A stretch of 64,000 nt of DNA from Nesterenkonia halotolerans (GCF_014874065.1 NZ_JADBEE010000001.1:1488001-1552000); one strand, 5' to 3'. Shown: positions 20,906 through 30,448, numbered from the stretch's first letter. Numbers and translations are program-made. The notes: generated by a model not told the origin, from the letters alone.

Positions 20906-21697
20906 TCAGTGCACCGGCGCCTTGGGGATCATCAGCGGCTTGCCGGTCTCCGGGTCTTCGATGACGCGCGAGTCCACGCCGAAGACCTGCCGGATGGTGT
21001 CTTCGGTGCCCACCTCTTCGGCGGTGCCTTCGGCCGCGATGCGACCGTCCTTCATCGCCACGATATGCGAGGCGTAACGCAGCACCTGATTGATGTCGTG
21101 AAGGACGGCGACGAGGGTGCGGCCCTCTCGCTGGAGCCGTGCGCAGAGTTCCAGGATCTCGATCTGATGAGAGATGTCCAGGTAGGTGGTCGGCTCGTCG
21201 AGCAGCAGCAGCGGGGTCTCCTGGGCCAATGCCATGGCGATCCACGCCCGCTGCCGCTGTCCGCCGGAGAGGGCGTCAACCTCACGACTCGCGAGCTGAG
21301 TCATCGCCGTGTTCTCCAGGGCTGTGCGTACCGCGGCTTCATCCTCATTGCCCCAACGCTTGAACATGTGCTGATGGGGGTGCCGACCGCGGGAGACCAG
21401 GTCGAAGACCGTGATCCCGTCAGGCGCAATGGCTGACTGCGGCAGCAGGCCCACAGTGCGGGCCAACTCCTTGGTGGGCATGTTGAAGATGGACTCACCG
21501 TCGAGAAGCACCTGGCCACCGGTGGGCTTGATGAGTCGAGCCAGACTGCGCAGCAGGGTGGACTTCCCGCACGCATTGGGGCCCATGATGACCGTGAATG
21601 ACCCGTCAGGGATGGTGATGGTGAGGTCTTCCAGAACCTGACGCTCCTCGTAGCCGGAGGTCAGGCTTGCGGCGGAGAGGCGGTATTCGTCGGTCAT
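20906..21697 (-). CDS. iron-siderophore ABC transporter ATP-binding protein (FepC/FecE type)
   Basis: A 263-residue ABC ATPase. Walker A is GPNACGKSTLLRSL, Q-loop region GLLPQSA, signature LSGGQRQRAWIAMAL, Walker B PLLLLDEPTTYLD and H-loop LVAVLHDIN. The sequence DEPTTYLDISHQIEIL is typical of iron-siderophore ATPases. I place the start at ATG 21697, where the ATPase fold begins and AAAGGA precedes it; longer frames run into the neighbouring gene. It is the only such ATPase in the window and probably energises the FecCD permeases 10 kb away. Confidence 0.92.
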   Translation of the reverse strand: MTDEYRLSAASLTSGYEERQVLEDLTITIPDGSFTVIMGPNACGKSTLLRSLARLIKPTGGQVLLDGESIFNMPTKELARTVGLLPQSAIAPDGITVFDLVSRGRHPHQHMFKRWGNEDEAAVRTALENTAMTQLASREVDALSGGQRQRAWIAMALAQETPLLLLDEPTTYLDISHQIEILELCARLQREGRTLVAVLHDINQVLRYASHIVAMKDGRIAAEGTAEEVGTEDTIRQVFGVDSRVIEDPETGKPLMIPKAPVH

Positions 21698-21734
21698 CAG
21701 GTCCTTTGCGAAGGGGCGCGCTGCTGCGCCAAGT

Positions 21735-23222
21735 TTACGCCGTGGGTAAAGGCTCCCGGACCGCAGGCACGTCCAACAGACCTGCGGTCTTGAGTCGATG
21801 ATGCTTGCGGCACAGCGCCCAGAGGTTTGCGGCTGTGGTCTGTCCCCTCGGCCACGGAATCCGATGATCGATATCGCAATGCTCCGCCGCCACTGTGCAG
21901 CCGGGTGCCTGACACGTGCCATCTCGGAACTCGATCACTCGGCGCAGCACCGGGGGCACGAAGCGACTTCGGTACACCCGCTCCATCACCGACTGTGAGA
22001 CGTCCTCAGGCGGTGGGTCTCCGGTGCAGAGGTCACCTCGCGGGCGATTCAGGAAGCCAGTGGCCTCAAACGCCGCTGGCACCGGGGTCCACGTCAGCTG
22101 GTGCTGCTGGGCGCCTACGATTCGACGGATCATCTCCGCCGGATACGCATGGCGACGATCGCGACTCACCGCCGGCGCATCGGAAATTCCGAGGAGGCTC
22201 TCCGCAGTGATCAAGAAGCCAACGTGCCCATTGATGGGGATGTCAGAATCCGTGTCTCCTGTGAGCAGCCAACAGGTGAGAAGGTCCGCCTCGCGCTGCG
22301 CCTGCGTCCGAGGGTCCCCAGCCGCTCGAGTCGTTCCAGCCACGACACCCGTGGGCGCCGCCGCGATGCCAGTTGAGGCCGCGCCACCCGAAGAGGTGCT
22401 GGCCCCCTGGACGTGGAGCGATGTCCACCAGGCCTCCTCGGAGACCCGTGTTTCATCCGCCTCGTTCACGTGGCCCAGGCCGAGCCAGTCGGTCGCACCC
22501 CCAGCACTCCCGGCACCCCCAGCACCCCCGGCACGACCGGCATCGACCTTCTGGACCAGCGGGCGTTCGACGCAGGGGTCGTAGGGCACAGCCTGCTGGG
22601 GGCTGCGAGCAACGTTCACCAGGCGGTTCTTGATCGCCTCCGCCGTGAGCGTGGGAAGCATCGCGTGCAGGATGCTGAGTCCGTCGTCGAGGTGCTCCAG
22701 CCAGACTCGGCGCTCCACAAGACCCTGGTGGCACCGTCGAGCCTGGTGCTCCGGCTCCACCCGAGCCACGAAGCGCGAGAGCCAGGCATTGAGCTGTGCC
22801 GGACGATGACTCACGGCGTAGGCGGCAGCATCGCGATCCAGCCGTTCCAGGTTGACCGGCGACTGCAGCTTCTCCGCCGCCGAGACCACCCGGAGCAGCG
22901 AACGCACGGGGATGTCCCCGCGGCGCGTGCAGTCCCAGACCACAGGCAGATGCTGGCGTGCGAATCGCGCCTGCTGGTACTGGCTGAACACGTGACCCTC
23001 GCCGGCTGCCAGCGCCTCGGCCGCGTTCATGATGGCAGCGGACTCGACGGTGGCGCGACCCCGAGCTGTTCGCATGAGATGCGGGTCGATGACCTCGGTC
23101 TCACGAAGGAAGGACTCCACGTAGTTCACAAGGATCCTGAGCTGCTCAGCCTGCGCCTGATTCAGCCTCCGCTGTGACTCCCACAGCGGCTCAGACATCG
23201 GGTCAGTCAGTACTGCCTTCAT
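21735..23222 (-). CDS. DUF222/HNH endonuclease-domain protein (13E12-repeat type)
   Basis: A 495-residue protein with an N-terminal helical DUF222 region and a C-terminal HNH nuclease domain. The HNH part reads CQAPGCTVAAEHCDIDHRIP, then NLWALCRKHHRLK, with the zinc cysteines and HNH core. The middle carries a Gly/Ala-rich stretch (GGAGGAGSAGGA) encoded by near-repeats around 22500-22545. Such proteins are numerous in actinobacteria and of uncertain function; homologous 13E12 genes of Mycobacterium tuberculosis include DNA-damage-inducible members. The ATG at 23222 is chosen because a TATATT -10 element lies six bases upstream, inside an SOS-box-like palindrome. Confidence 0.88.
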   Translation of the reverse strand: MKAVLTDPMSEPLWESQRRLNQAQAEQLRILVNYVESFLRETEVIDPHLMRTARGRATVESAAIMNAAEALAAGEGHVFSQYQQARFARQHLPVVWDCTRRGDIPVRSLLRVVSAAEKLQSPVNLERLDRDAAAYAVSHRPAQLNAWLSRFVARVEPEHQARRCHQGLVERRVWLEHLDDGLSILHAMLPTLTAEAIKNRLVNVARSPQQAVPYDPCVERPLVQKVDAGRAGGAGGAGSAGGATDWLGLGHVNEADETRVSEEAWWTSLHVQGASTSSGGAASTGIAAAPTGVVAGTTRAAGDPRTQAQREADLLTCWLLTGDTDSDIPINGHVGFLITAESLLGISDAPAVSRDRRHAYPAEMIRRIVGAQQHQLTWTPVPAAFEATGFLNRPRGDLCTGDPPPEDVSQSVMERVYRSRFVPPVLRRVIEFRDGTCQAPGCTVAAEHCDIDHRIPWPRGQTTAANLWALCRKHHRLKTAGLLDVPAVREPLPTA

Positions 23223-23223
23223 G

Positions 23224-23243
23224 ATTCGAATATACCTTCGAAT
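23224..23243. promoter_or_regulatory. SOS/LexA-box-like palindrome over the -10 of the HNH gene
   Basis: ATTCGAA-TATACC-TTCGAAT is a perfect 7-6-7 inverted repeat. Its core at 23226-23241 fits the actinobacterial LexA box TCGAAC-N4-GTTCGA at 10 of 12 fixed positions. It overlaps the -10 hexamer TATATT (23229-23234, minus strand), so a bound repressor would block the leaderless promoter. Confidence 0.6.
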
Positions 23244-23313
23244 CGAATGGAGCACAATAGTCCAGACGCTGCCTCTTTGATCTCATTTGGTGATTCTCGC
23301 AGCGCTCATCAGC

Positions 23314-23904
23314 CTATTGGCAGGAGCGAGCTCCAACCGGGGGCGGACGGTACCGGCCCCCGGTGAACATGAGAATAAACTGCACGGTCAGCGCCAGAAT
23401 GTAGCCCACGACGCCTATGGTGAGGGCGGCCCCAGCTGCGCCGTCGCCCGCTTCACCCCCGTCAGCAACCGCCGCGACCCCGCCTGCATTCTCTGCGACG
23501 CCCAGCAAGACGGCCGCCAACCAGCTCAGCAGCAGGAAACTGATACCGAGCATCAGCTCGAGATCCGAGATCAACCGCGCATTGAGCTCGGGGCGACGTT
23601 CCGGCGTCGTCCAGTATCTCTGCCCCGACTCAGAGGGCAGTGAGAGAACCTCCGGACCCAGCCGCGGGATCATCCAGCGGCACCCCCAGGCGAGTCCCAT
23701 CAGCAGCAGACCAGTCACGATCTCGACGGTGAGCACCCAGGCCTTCGACTCCCATCGCGTGACGTCGCCGCTGATGCCGAAGTGGGCGGGCATGGAGTCG
23801 GACCCCACCAGCGCCGTCCACCCCAGCACAGCCGCGTAGATCAGCGCCGAGACCCAGAAGACACAGCTCCCCACCCGGACTCGCCGGGTGGGCGCGGTGC
23901 TCAC
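23314..23904 (-). CDS. DUF1648-domain membrane protein
   Basis: A 196-residue integral membrane protein with about four hydrophobic segments. The segment SMPAHFGISGDVTRWESK after the first helix is the DUF1648 signature, as in SdpI-like immunity/sensor proteins. A Gly/Ala/Glu-rich loop separates the last two helices. Function is unknown. Its start overlaps the stop of the upstream PhzF gene by 4 bp, so they form one transcription unit. Confidence 0.75.
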   Translation of the reverse strand: MSTAPTRRVRVGSCVFWVSALIYAAVLGWTALVGSDSMPAHFGISGDVTRWESKAWVLTVEIVTGLLLMGLAWGCRWMIPRLGPEVLSLPSESGQRYWTTPERRPELNARLISDLELMLGISFLLLSWLAAVLLGVAENAGGVAAVADGGEAGDGAAGAALTIGVVGYILALTVQFILMFTGGRYRPPPVGARSCQ

Positions 23905-24779
23905 TGCTCAGGGGCCTCGACGTTCTCGACCGGAATGTCGATGCTTCCGCTGATGGCCACATGCGTGCGACCGCCGACCCACAGCGCCTCACCCTCACCC
24001 TCGATGTGCACGCGACCGCGTCGCTGCAGCACCGTGCCCTGACTGCTCACGTACGGCGGTGACATGCGCCCGGAGTACTCCAGCCACTGCGCCACCGAGG
24101 CGTTCAGGCTTCCGGTCACCGGGTCTTCGCGCAGCGCCCCGGTGTCATCGGGGAAGAAGGCGCGCAGCTCCAGCGCCGTCGCGGAACCTTCGGGCTGGAC
24201 GCCGACGACGCCGAGGAACCGGTACTCAGGCTCCGGAATCTTGGTGACATCCGGGGTCACCGCGAGCACCGTCGCCGCACTGTCGAGGAGCACCGCGACC
24301 CAGCCTGGGCCGTTGTCCACCCACGCCGCATCCACCACCTGGTCCTCGGTCACGCCCAGCGCATCGGTGAGCATCTTGCGCGCCGCTCGGGAGACGGGCC
24401 CCGAACGCACCAGGCCCGGAGCGCCGAAGGACAGCGTGTCCTCGCCGATATGCACCGGGACCAGCCCCACACCACACTCCTGGACGACGACGCCGGCCGA
24501 TCGCGGCTCGTTCCCGAGGTCCAGCCAGGCGCGTGCGGCGCCCAGGGTGGGGTGCCCGGCGAAGGAGAGCTCCGTGTCCAGGGCGAAGATGCGCACCCGA
24601 TAGTCCGCCTCAGCGGTCGTGGGAGGGAGCAGAAAGGCGCACTCGGAGAGGTTGGTCCAGCGCGAGATGGCGCGCATCTGCTCATCGCTCAGGTCCTGCC
24701 CCTCCGCGATGACCGCGACCGGGTTGCCCGTGAATGGTCCGTCACCGAAGACGTCGACCTGGAGAAATGGCTTCAACAT
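23901..24779 (-). CDS. PhzF-family isomerase-like protein
   Basis: A 292-residue protein of the PhzF/diaminopimelate-epimerase fold. Motifs are VDVFGDGPFTGNPVAVI at the start, the catalytic-Glu segment WTNLSECAFLLPP near residue 45, and SFAGHPTLGAARAW. The late EDPVTGSLNASVAQWL is also a family block. Substrate is unknown; no phenazine genes are nearby. The ATG at 24779 lies six bases after TAAGAT (24786-24791), so the transcript is probably leaderless. Confidence 0.9.
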   Translation of the reverse strand: MLKPFLQVDVFGDGPFTGNPVAVIAEGQDLSDEQMRAISRWTNLSECAFLLPPTTAEADYRVRIFALDTELSFAGHPTLGAARAWLDLGNEPRSAGVVVQECGVGLVPVHIGEDTLSFGAPGLVRSGPVSRAARKMLTDALGVTEDQVVDAAWVDNGPGWVAVLLDSAATVLAVTPDVTKIPEPEYRFLGVVGVQPEGSATALELRAFFPDDTGALREDPVTGSLNASVAQWLEYSGRMSPPYVSSQGTVLQRRGRVHIEGEGEALWVGGRTHVAISGSIDIPVENVEAPEQ

Positions 24780-24785
24780 GGACCC

Positions 24786-24791
24786 ATCTTA
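24786..24791 (-). promoter_or_regulatory. -10 element (leaderless) of the PhzF gene
   Basis: TAAGAT on the minus strand, then six bases, then the ATG at 24779. Confidence 0.5.
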
Positions 24792-24831
24792 GGCAGAGTC
24801 CTGACCTCGGCCGACCGCGGGCCAGGCAGAT

Positions 24832-27336
24832 TCAGACCCGGGCGCGCTGCACGGTGCCCGAGCCGCTGAACCCGCGCAGACGCAGACTGTTGCCCAGCAC
24901 CGAGAGCGAGGACAGCACCATCGCGGCCCCGGCCAGCATCGGATTGAGCAGCCCCAGCGCGGCCAGCGGAATGGCGGCGACGTTGTAGCCGAAGGCCCAG
25001 AAGAGGTTGGAGCGGATGACCCGGAGGGTGCGGCGGGAGAGTGCGATCGCATCCACCACGCTGCGCAGATCCCCGCGCATGAGTGTGATCCCGGCGGCGT
25101 CGATCGCCACATCAGTCCCGGTGCCCATCGCGATGCCCAGGTCCGCCTGGGCCAGCGCGGCCGCATCGTTGACGCCGTCGCCCACCATCACCACGCTTCG
25201 GCCCTGCTCCTGCAGCTTCGCGACGGCGGCAACCTTGTCCTGCGGCAGCGCCTCGGCGATCACCTCCTCGATCCCGACCTCGGCGGCCACCCGGCGCGCG
25301 GCACCGGCACTATCACCGGTCAGCAGCACCGTGCGCAGTCCCATCGCGGCGAGACGCGCAGCCGCATCGGCGGAGGTCTCCTTGACCGTGTCGGAGACGA
25401 TCAGCACCCCGGCGAAACGCCCGTCGACCGCGACCAGCACCGGAGTCGATCCCTGAGACTCGGACGTCGCGAGCATCGGCTCCACCTCCGCGGGAATCTC
25501 GATCCTCCGCTGACGCAGCAGCTCCCGGCGACCCACCAGGACGTCCCGTCCCAGCACTTCGCCGGAGACCCCGTAGCCCTGGTGACTCTGGAAGTCGATC
25601 ACCTCGGGAAGCGTGCCTGAGGTGGAGCCCAACGACTCACGGGCTGCATTGGTCACGGCGCGCGCGATCGGGTGCGCGGACGCAGCCTCCAGCGCCCCGG
25701 CGAGCCGGAGCAGCTCGGCGTCGTCGTCCTCGGATTCATCCCAGGATCGCGCAGAGTGCATCGCCGCGAGCTGCATCGCTCCGGTGGTCACGGTCCCTGT
25801 CTTGTCCAGGACCACCGTGTCCACCCCGCGCGAGGCCTCGAGCACCTCCGGGCCCCGGATCAGGATGCCGAGCTGGGCGCCGCGCCCGGTGCCCACCAGC
25901 AGGGCGGTCGGGGTGGCGAGACCCAGCGCGCAGGGGCAGGCGATGATGAGCACCGCCACCGCTGCGGTGAACGCGAACTCGGCCGAGGGCCCGATCAGCA
26001 GCCAGGTCAGCAGGGTGAGCAGGGCGATGGCCAGCACGACGGGTACGAAGATGCCGGAGATCCGGTCGGCGAGCCGCTGGACCTCGGCCTTGCCCGACTG
26101 GGCCTGCTCGACCAGGCGGGCCATCTGAGCGAGCTGCGTATCCGCCCCGATGCGGGTCGCGCGGATGCGCAGCCGACCCGAGGTGTTCATCGTCGCTCCG
26201 GTGACCAGGTCTCCGGCGGCGACCTCCACCGGCACGGACTCGCCGGTGAGCATCGACATGTCGACCGCCGACGCTCCGGACAGAACCGTGCCGTCAGTGG
26301 CGATCTTCTCCCCCGGCCGGACCAGGAACTCATCCCCCACGGCAAGCTCACGCACCGGGATGAGGACCTCGTCGCCGTCGCGCAGGACTGCGACCTGCTT
26401 GGCTCCCAGATTCAGCAGCGACCGCAGCGCCTGACCGGCGCGGGACTTGGAGCGCTTCTCGAAATACCTGCCGAGCAACAGGAAGACGGTCACCGCAGTG
26501 GCGACTTCGAAGTAGATGTTTCCTGCTCCCGCAGCATGCGCGGTCTCGGAGAGCCAGGGCGGCTCGGCGAAGAACACGAACTCATGGCGCAGCTGGGGGT
26601 CTCCGGCCTGACCGAAGACCATGGCATAGCCGGACCAGAGCAGAGCTGCCAGGGTTCCCAGCGAGATGAGCGTGTCCATCGTGGCCGCGCCGGAGCGGGC
26701 GTTCAGCGCGGCGGCGCGGTGGAAGGGCCACCCTGCCCAGAGCACCACCGGCAGGCTCAGCGCCAGGGAGACCCAGTTCCACCAGGGGAACTGCAGCACG
26801 GGGACCATTGCCAGCACGACGACGGGGAGCGTGAACCCCGCGGCGACCAGCAGACGACGGCGCAGCCCGGTGAGATCACGATCAGCCGTGCTCGCACCGT
26901 TGGATTCCTCCTGCGGGGGCGTCGACTCCTGCGCACTGTATCCGGTCTTCTCCACTGCGGCGATGAGCTCTGCGATGAGCGCCTCTCGGTCAGCAGCGCC
27001 GGTGGAGCCGGCGTCGTCAGGGGCGTCAGGGGTGTCAGTGGCTTCAGGGGATTCAGGGGATTCAGAGGTGTCGGCAGCCTCGGCGTAAGAGGCGTCACGC
27101 GTATTGGAGGTGCCGGCGGTCGCCGCCGTGATTCGATGAACCGAAGCCTTCTCGGTGGCGTAGTTGACGCTGGCCGTCACGCCCTCAAGCTTGTTCAGCC
27201 GGCGTTCGATGCGCTGGGCGCACGCGGCGCAGGTCATTCCGCCGATCTCGAGCTCGATGTGCTCGGTCGGAGTCGACGTGGCCGCAGTCGACACCGCTGC
27301 GCCAGGGGCGCCGTCGGCCGCGTCTCTCTGGATCAC
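24832..27336 (-). CDS. copper-translocating P1B-type ATPase
   Basis: An 834-residue heavy-metal pump. The N-terminal metal-binding domain has [12 protein letters not shown] (Cys36, Cys39). The transmembrane metal site is CPC in [14 protein letters not shown]. The phosphorylation site is [12 protein letters not shown], with GDGVND in the hinge and TGES in the actuator domain. CPC and the CopZ/CsoR neighbours indicate copper(I) export. Residues about 70-117 are a Ser/Thr/Pro/Asp-rich insertion inside the metal-binding domain, before its last helix ([13 protein letters not shown]). The start is GTG 27336 overlapping the CopZ stop. Confidence 0.95.
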   Translation of the reverse strand: MIQRDAADGAPGAAVSTAATSTPTEHIELEIGGMTCAACAQRIERRLNKLEGVTASVNYATEKASVHRITAATAGTSNTRDASYAEAADTSESPESPEATDTPDAPDDAGSTGAADREALIAELIAAVEKTGYSAQESTPPQEESNGASTADRDLTGLRRRLLVAAGFTLPVVVLAMVPVLQFPWWNWVSLALSLPVVLWAGWPFHRAAALNARSGAATMDTLISLGTLAALLWSGYAMVFGQAGDPQLRHEFVFFAEPPWLSETAHAAGAGNIYFEVATAVTVFLLLGRYFEKRSKSRAGQALRSLLNLGAKQVAVLRDGDEVLIPVRELAVGDEFLVRPGEKIATDGTVLSGASAVDMSMLTGESVPVEVAAGDLVTGATMNTSGRLRIRATRIGADTQLAQMARLVEQAQSGKAEVQRLADRISGIFVPVVLAIALLTLLTWLLIGPSAEFAFTAAVAVLIIACPCALGLATPTALLVGTGRGAQLGILIRGPEVLEASRGVDTVVLDKTGTVTTGAMQLAAMHSARSWDESEDDDAELLRLAGALEAASAHPIARAVTNAARESLGSTSGTLPEVIDFQSHQGYGVSGEVLGRDVLVGRRELLRQRRIEIPAEVEPMLATSESQGSTPVLVAVDGRFAGVLIVSDTVKETSADAAARLAAMGLRTVLLTGDSAGAARRVAAEVGIEEVIAEALPQDKVAAVAKLQEQGRSVVMVGDGVNDAAALAQADLGIAMGTGTDVAIDAAGITLMRGDLRSVVDAIALSRRTLRVIRSNLFWAFGYNVAAIPLAALGLLNPMLAGAAMVLSSLSVLGNSLRLRGFSGSGTVQRARV

Positions 27337-27551
27337 GACTGCCGCGTCGCGTCGTATCCCGCCTCGTCCACCGCGGCGAGCATCTGCTCGTCCGTGGGCG
27401 CAGGCTCGGCGAGCGTGACCTCGAGCAGGCCCGTGGAGGAGCTGACCTGCAGGTTGGTGACGCCCGGAAGCTGTCCGACCTCCTCGCGGATGGCGTTCTC
27501 ACAATGACTGCAGGACATGCCGGTGACGGAATAGCGGCGAACCTCGGCCAT
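27333..27551 (-). CDS. copZ: copper chaperone, heavy-metal-associated domain (CopZ type)
   Basis: A 72-residue single ferredoxin-like HMA domain. The metal motif is [13 protein letters not shown] (Cys14 and Cys17) and the fold ends with VDEAGYDA. It carries copper(I) in the cytoplasm to the ATPase encoded next; the genes overlap by 4 bp. AGGAG precedes the ATG. The promoter faces csoR across a gap with a CsoR-type operator. Confidence 0.92.
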   Translation of the reverse strand: MAEVRRYSVTGMSCSHCENAIREEVGQLPGVTNLQVSSSTGLLEVTLAEPAPTDEQMLAAVDEAGYDATRQS

Positions 27552-27596
27552 GATGCGCTCCTTGAGGGTGTGGGATCGTTCAGCGACACCTCAAAC

Positions 27597-27613
27597 ATAC
27601 CCCCTTAGGGTAT
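27597..27613. promoter_or_regulatory. CsoR-type operator
   Basis: ATACCC-CCTTA-GGGTAT is a perfect 6-5-6 inverted repeat of the form typical for copper-sensing CsoR sites. It lies between the divergent copZ and csoR genes and can control both. A second inverted repeat, CACCAC-N10-GTGGTG, follows at 27621-27642 next to the likely csoR -10 element TATAGT. Confidence 0.72.
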
Positions 27614-27666
27614 ATTTCTACACCACGGACCATATAGTGGTGGCCTGGCCCATCGGAGGAGGACTC

Positions 27667-27957
27667 ATGGATCCCCAGCACGGGTACATGACGGAGAAGG
27701 ACAAGTATCTCAGCAGACTGCGCCGGATCGAAGGGCAGGCCCGGGGTCTGCACCGCATGGTGGACGAGGACACCTACTGCATCGACATCCTGACCCAGAT
27801 CAGCGCCACCACGGCCGCGCTCGAGAACGTGGCCATGGCGCTGCTGGAGGACCATCTGCGCCATTGCGTGGCCGATGCCGTGAACGCGGGCGGCGAGGAG
27901 GCTGAGGAGAAGATCCAGGAGGCCACCGCAGCCATCCGCCGGCTCGTGAAGTCCTGA
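27667..27957 (+). CDS. csoR: copper-sensing repressor CsoR
   Basis: A 96-residue all-helical metal-sensitive repressor (DUF156). The copper ligands are the Cys in DTYCIDIL and the His and Cys in DHLRHCVADAV, in the Cys-His-Cys pattern of true CsoR. The start at ATG 27667 follows GGAGGAGG; the longer upstream frame would cross the operator. Copper binding should release it from the adjacent palindrome and induce copZ and the ATPase. Confidence 0.93.
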   Translation: MDPQHGYMTEKDKYLSRLRRIEGQARGLHRMVDEDTYCIDILTQISATTAALENVAMALLEDHLRHCVADAVNAGGEEAEEKIQEATAAIRRLVKS

Positions 27958-27965
27958 CCTCGGCG

Positions 27966-28931
27966 ATGGCTGCAGCGCTGCACATGACCCCAGCTCGCGG
28001 CGTCGTGCTGATGGTGCTGGGCACCATGGCTCTTGCCTCGTCAGCCGCCATGATCGCCGTGATCGACGGCGAGCCGCTGAGCGTGGCCGCCTGGCGCTGC
28101 CTGCTCGCCGTGCCGATGCTGCTTCCGATCGCCGCCTGGGAGCTGCTGCACCGACGGGCACGCCCCACGCGCCGCACCCTGATCGGCGCGCTGATCGCCG
28201 GCGTCGCACTGGGTGCGGACTACAGCTTCTACAACACCTCGATCTCCATGATCGGACCGGGCATCGCCACCGTGCTGATCAACGTGCAGATCGTGATCCT
28301 CCCGCTGATCGCCTGGGCGCTGGAGGGCATCCGGCCGATGCGCCAGCTCGCTCTCATCATTCCGCTCATGCTGGCCGGCGTCGCCCTCACGGCCGGAGCC
28401 CTGGATCTGGAGAATCTGCAGCTGGCAGGTGTGCTGGCGGGCCTCGCCGCGGGGACCGGATATGCCCTCTATCTCGGGATCATCCGACGCAGCACCCCGC
28501 AGGGTGCGCACCCGAGAAGGTCCGCGCCCTTCACCGTGCTGAGCCTGGTCTGCCTCTCTGCGGGCGCGACCACCCTGCTGACCGCGACGGGGCTGGGCAG
28601 GCTTGATGTTCCAGAGGGCGCAGGAGGGTGGGGAGCAATGCTCGCACTTGCCTTCGTGGGCCAGGTCTTGACCTACCTGTGCTTCAACATCGCCATGACC
28701 AGCATCTCGGAGACCGCCTCGAGCACTCTCATGCTGCTCTCCGCGGTGTTCGCCGTCGCCCTGACCGCGGTGCTCTTCGCCGGGATCCCGAGCGCCTGGC
28801 AGCTCCTGGGCTGCGCCATGATCATCGGCGGCGCGTGGTGGACCGCGGCGGCCGCACGCAGAAGGGCCGGAGGCGTGGTGCCTCCGACCCTCCCTGCCGC
28901 CGATCCTGCGGGGAGTCAGCAGCGCTCCTAG
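27966..28931 (+). CDS. DMT-superfamily transporter, EamA family
   Basis: A 321-residue membrane protein with ten predicted helices in two EamA repeats. The first starts at VLMVLGTMALASSAAMIAVI and the second near LAGVLAGLAAGTGYALYLGI. The second-repeat end has SISETASSTLMLLSAVFAV. These carriers export or import small metabolites; the substrate is not evident. It begins 8 bp after csoR and may be read through from it. Confidence 0.88.
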   Translation: MAAALHMTPARGVVLMVLGTMALASSAAMIAVIDGEPLSVAAWRCLLAVPMLLPIAAWELLHRRARPTRRTLIGALIAGVALGADYSFYNTSISMIGPGIATVLINVQIVILPLIAWALEGIRPMRQLALIIPLMLAGVALTAGALDLENLQLAGVLAGLAAGTGYALYLGIIRRSTPQGAHPRRSAPFTVLSLVCLSAGATTLLTATGLGRLDVPEGAGGWGAMLALAFVGQVLTYLCFNIAMTSISETASSTLMLLSAVFAVALTAVLFAGIPSAWQLLGCAMIIGGAWWTAAAARRRAGGVVPPTLPAADPAGSQQRS

Positions 28932-28970
28932 TCGAGGAGTTCGCACACCCTTGCACGAGGGTGGCTTGAA

Positions 28971-30434
28971 TCAGTGATCGTGATCCTGCTCAGCATCGTC
29001 GTGCTCCTCTTCCGCCTCCTCATGGCCCTCTTCAGCGTGGTCATGCTCATCCTCAGCGTGGCCTGATTCCTCGCCGCCCGCGCCGCCCTCGACACCCTCG
29101 ACGGCGCGACCATCCACTGCCGCGATCTCGTTCGGGGTGAACTCGAGCTCAGCAGAGTTGATGACCTCGAGCGAGCTCAGGTCCACCATGTGCAGCGTCT
29201 GCGCATCCGGCTCAGTGATATAGGCGATGTCATCCACCACGCGGATGGCTGGGCGAGCCTCCTGCCACTCCTCCGGCTCGGTCCACTCCTCCATGATCTC
29301 CAGCTCGTCGGTGTGCTCGCCGGTCTCCGGATCGATCACATGCAGCACCCCGTCTTCAGCGAGCACGAGCGCCTCACCCTCCGGCCCGCGGGCCAGTGAG
29401 CGGAAGTTGTACGCCGCGCCGACGTCGACGGTTGAGATCTCCTCGCTGGCGGCATCCACCAGAGCCACCTGAGTCATCGGCTCCTCACCGTCGGCGTCGA
29501 GGTTGTAGTCACCGAGGAAGACCGTGGAGTCCTCCGCTGGGAAGAGGTTGCCGGTCCGGGCGAACTCCTCGCCGGAATCGATCTTCGAGAATCTCTCGCC
29601 GTCCCAGATCAGCACGCCGTCCTCACAGCCGACCGCGATGACCCCCTCAGGGCCTGCCGCCTCGCCATGAACACCGGGGCAGTCCTCGCTCCGCGCGAGC
29701 TCTTCGCCGTCGGCGTCGAGGACGCGGGCGCCGGTCCGCTCCTCTTCATTGCCGAGGGTCTCGAAGCGCCCCCCGTCGGGGAAGACCGCGGCCACGCCAT
29801 GATGGGCCTCCTCGGTCGCTGACACCTCGGTCTGGAGCTCGGACGCGGCACCGAGGTCGAGATCAGTGAGCTCGGACAGGTCATAGCTGTGGATCTCACC
29901 ATTGCCATCGAAGAACAAGGTCCCGACTCCCTCGTGGGAGACCACGTGGCCTGGCGCGGGCCCGTCCACGGTGACCTCACTGAGAAGCGGATCGGTGGTG
30001 TAGAAGTGGTCGTGGTCGCCGTGGGGCTCGGCCCAGGTGCCGCCGTCGAGCAGTCGGAAGCTCTCACCCTCGGTGAGGAAGAAGTGCCGACCATCTCCGG
30101 CAGGGTTCACCCGGAGGAAGCCCTCTGCCTCCTCCTCGCCCAGCACCTCGAGCGTGGCGCCGTCGAGCACGGCGACACCGCCGTCGTAGGTGACCGCAAG
30201 CCTGGGACTGGGGCCTCCCGCTTCATGGGTCTCGCGGTCCGAAGGTTCGACGTCGGACTCCGACACCTCCGTGGATTTAGTGGACTCGGCCGACGCGCCC
30301 TCTGCGGAATCGGCGTCGGCGCTGGCGGACCCGTCGGCGCAGGAAGTCAGCGCCAGCACGGAGACCGCGAGGAGAGAAGGCAGGGCGAGAGAGGACCGGG
30401 CCCGAGAGGACAGTGTGAGTGATTTCGTGTTCAT
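28971..30434 (-). CDS. aztD: AztD-like zinc-binding beta-propeller lipoprotein
   Basis: A 487-residue secreted lipoprotein. The signal peptide ends in lipobox LALTSC (Cys32). An acidic Ser/Glu linker follows, then a propeller-like domain with repeated short blades (LAVTYDGGVAVLDGATLEVL, VLHVIDPETGE, HMVDLSSLEVI). His-rich segments are EPHGDHDHFYTTDPL and a C-terminal tail of about 40 residues full of His, Glu and Asp (EDEHDHAEEGHEEAEEEHDD). This fits the zinc metallochaperone AztD, which loads the AztC binding protein. No aztABC genes are in the window. Two similar 15-bp sites resembling Zur boxes lie at its start. Confidence 0.75.
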   Translation of the reverse strand: MNTKSLTLSSRARSSLALPSLLAVSVLALTSCADGSASADADSAEGASAESTKSTEVSESDVEPSDRETHEAGGPSPRLAVTYDGGVAVLDGATLEVLGEEEAEGFLRVNPAGDGRHFFLTEGESFRLLDGGTWAEPHGDHDHFYTTDPLLSEVTVDGPAPGHVVSHEGVGTLFFDGNGEIHSYDLSELTDLDLGAASELQTEVSATEEAHHGVAAVFPDGGRFETLGNEEERTGARVLDADGEELARSEDCPGVHGEAAGPEGVIAVGCEDGVLIWDGERFSKIDSGEEFARTGNLFPAEDSTVFLGDYNLDADGEEPMTQVALVDAASEEISTVDVGAAYNFRSLARGPEGEALVLAEDGVLHVIDPETGEHTDELEIMEEWTEPEEWQEARPAIRVVDDIAYITEPDAQTLHMVDLSSLEVINSAELEFTPNEIAAVDGRAVEGVEGGAGGEESGHAEDEHDHAEEGHEEAEEEHDDAEQDHDH

Positions 30435-30448
30435 GCGAACCATTCTCA
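30434..30448 (+). promoter_or_regulatory. Zur-like site 1 (overlaps the aztD start)
   Basis: TGCGAACCATTCTCA, read on the plus strand. Its reverse complement resembles the actinobacterial Zur consensus TGAAAATnATTTTCA. It matches site 2 (30467-30481, opposite strand) at 12 of 15 positions. Confidence 0.5.
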
